From Myxocyprinus asiaticus (taxonomy: Eukaryota; Chordata; Actinopteri; Cypriniformes; Catostomidae), in NCBI RefSeq assembly GCF_019703515.2, contig NC_059362.1, forward strand, positions 23,744,826 through 23,808,825: a stretch of 64,000 bases of DNA, in the 5' to 3' direction. Positions 63,538 to 64,000 of the stretch are shown here, one piece after another (within the stretch, counting starts at the first letter, position 1; each line of letters opens with the position of its first letter). The notes beneath the pieces are model-generated. The model saw only the letters and a program-made list of their open reading frames with translations, was not told the origin of the DNA and searched no databases. The translations under genes were made by a program, and so were the position numbers.

Positions 63538-64000
63538 TACAGTGGTGTGAAAAAGTGTTTGCCCCCTTCCTGATTTCTTATTTTTTTGCATGTTTGTCAC
63601 ACTTAAATGTTTCAGATCATCAAACAAGTTTAAATATTAGTCAAAGATAACACAAGTAAACACAAAATGCAGTTTTTAAATGAAGGTTGTTATTATTAAG
63701 GGAAAACAAAATCCAAACCTACATGGCCCTGTGTGAAAAAGTGTTTGCCCCACCTGTTAAAATATAACTTAACTGTGGTTTATCACACCTGAGTTCAGTT
63801 TCTCTAGCCACACCCAGGCCTGATTACTGCCACACCTGTTCTCAGTCAAGAAATCACTTAAATAGGACCTGCCTGACAAAGTGAATTAGACCAAAAGATC
63901 TTCAAAAGCTAGACATCATGCCGAGATCCAAAGAAATTCAGGAACAAATGAGAAAGAAAGTAATTGAGATCTATCAGTCTGGAAAAGGTTATAAAGCCAT
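63538..64000 (+). mobile_element. Tc1-like transposon, left part (cut by window edge)
   Basis: The outer repeat ACAGTGGTGTGAAAAAGTGT (63539) and a second internal copy CCCTGTGTGAAAAAGTGTTT (about 63727) form the IR/DR-type double binding site of Sleeping Beauty-like Tc1 elements. The transposase start ATG 63918 gives MPRSKEIQEQMRKKVIEIYQ followed by SGKGYKA, the first DNA-binding helix-turn-helix. The frame is intact to the window edge. It begins about 75 bp after the nek1 exon at 63339-63464. Confidence 0.85.

Overview
The window is nuclear DNA of a teleost fish, most likely a cypriniform (carp, minnow or loach group). Genes are split by GT-AG introns. The repeats include DIRS, L2, RTE and L1 retrotransposons, Tc1/hAT/piggyBac-like DNA transposons, a tRNA-derived SINE in four copies, and the 'AAAGGGATAGTTCACCC' element that I know as abundant in cyprinids. 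The species call is inference; the gene calls rest on exon-by-exon translation with consistent splice phase.

Layout: (1) 1-7.4 kb is a nest of transposons. Two hAT elements with BED-type zinc fingers lie side by side, one split at TTAA by a piggyBac-like element that in turn holds a decayed DIRS retrotransposon. (2) 7.4-25.3 kb, plus strand: the last eight coding exons of palladin (palld), covering three Ig domains and the C-terminal tail; its introns are full of repeats. (3) 27.8-30.1 kb, minus strand: the complete carbonyl reductase 4 gene (cbr4), convergent with palld, with a probable noncoding first exon and YY1-like promoter near 31.2 kb. (4) 31.6-37.2 kb: repeats, mainly an RTE-type LINE and a hAT/BED zinc-finger fragment, possibly inside a second TTAA-bounded element. 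(5) 37.8-45.4 kb, minus strand: a poly(A)-binding-protein-like gene with three RRMs instead of four, whose linker and MLLE exons have been duplicated in tandem. (6) 48.2-63.5 kb, plus strand: the promoter, probable noncoding first exon and 16 coding exons (552 codons) of the ciliary kinase gene nek1, which runs off the right edge; a Tc1-like element starts at 63.5 kb.

The order palld-cbr4-nek1 matches the human PALLD-CBR4-SH3RF1-NEK1 block, but here the space expected to hold sh3rf1 carries the PABP-like gene. The four genes are unrelated in function: palladin organises actin bundles, CBR4 is a mitochondrial ketoacyl/quinone reductase subunit, the PABP-like protein should bind poly(A) RNA, and NEK1 acts at cilia and in the DNA damage response. 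The most unusual item is the PABP-like gene.
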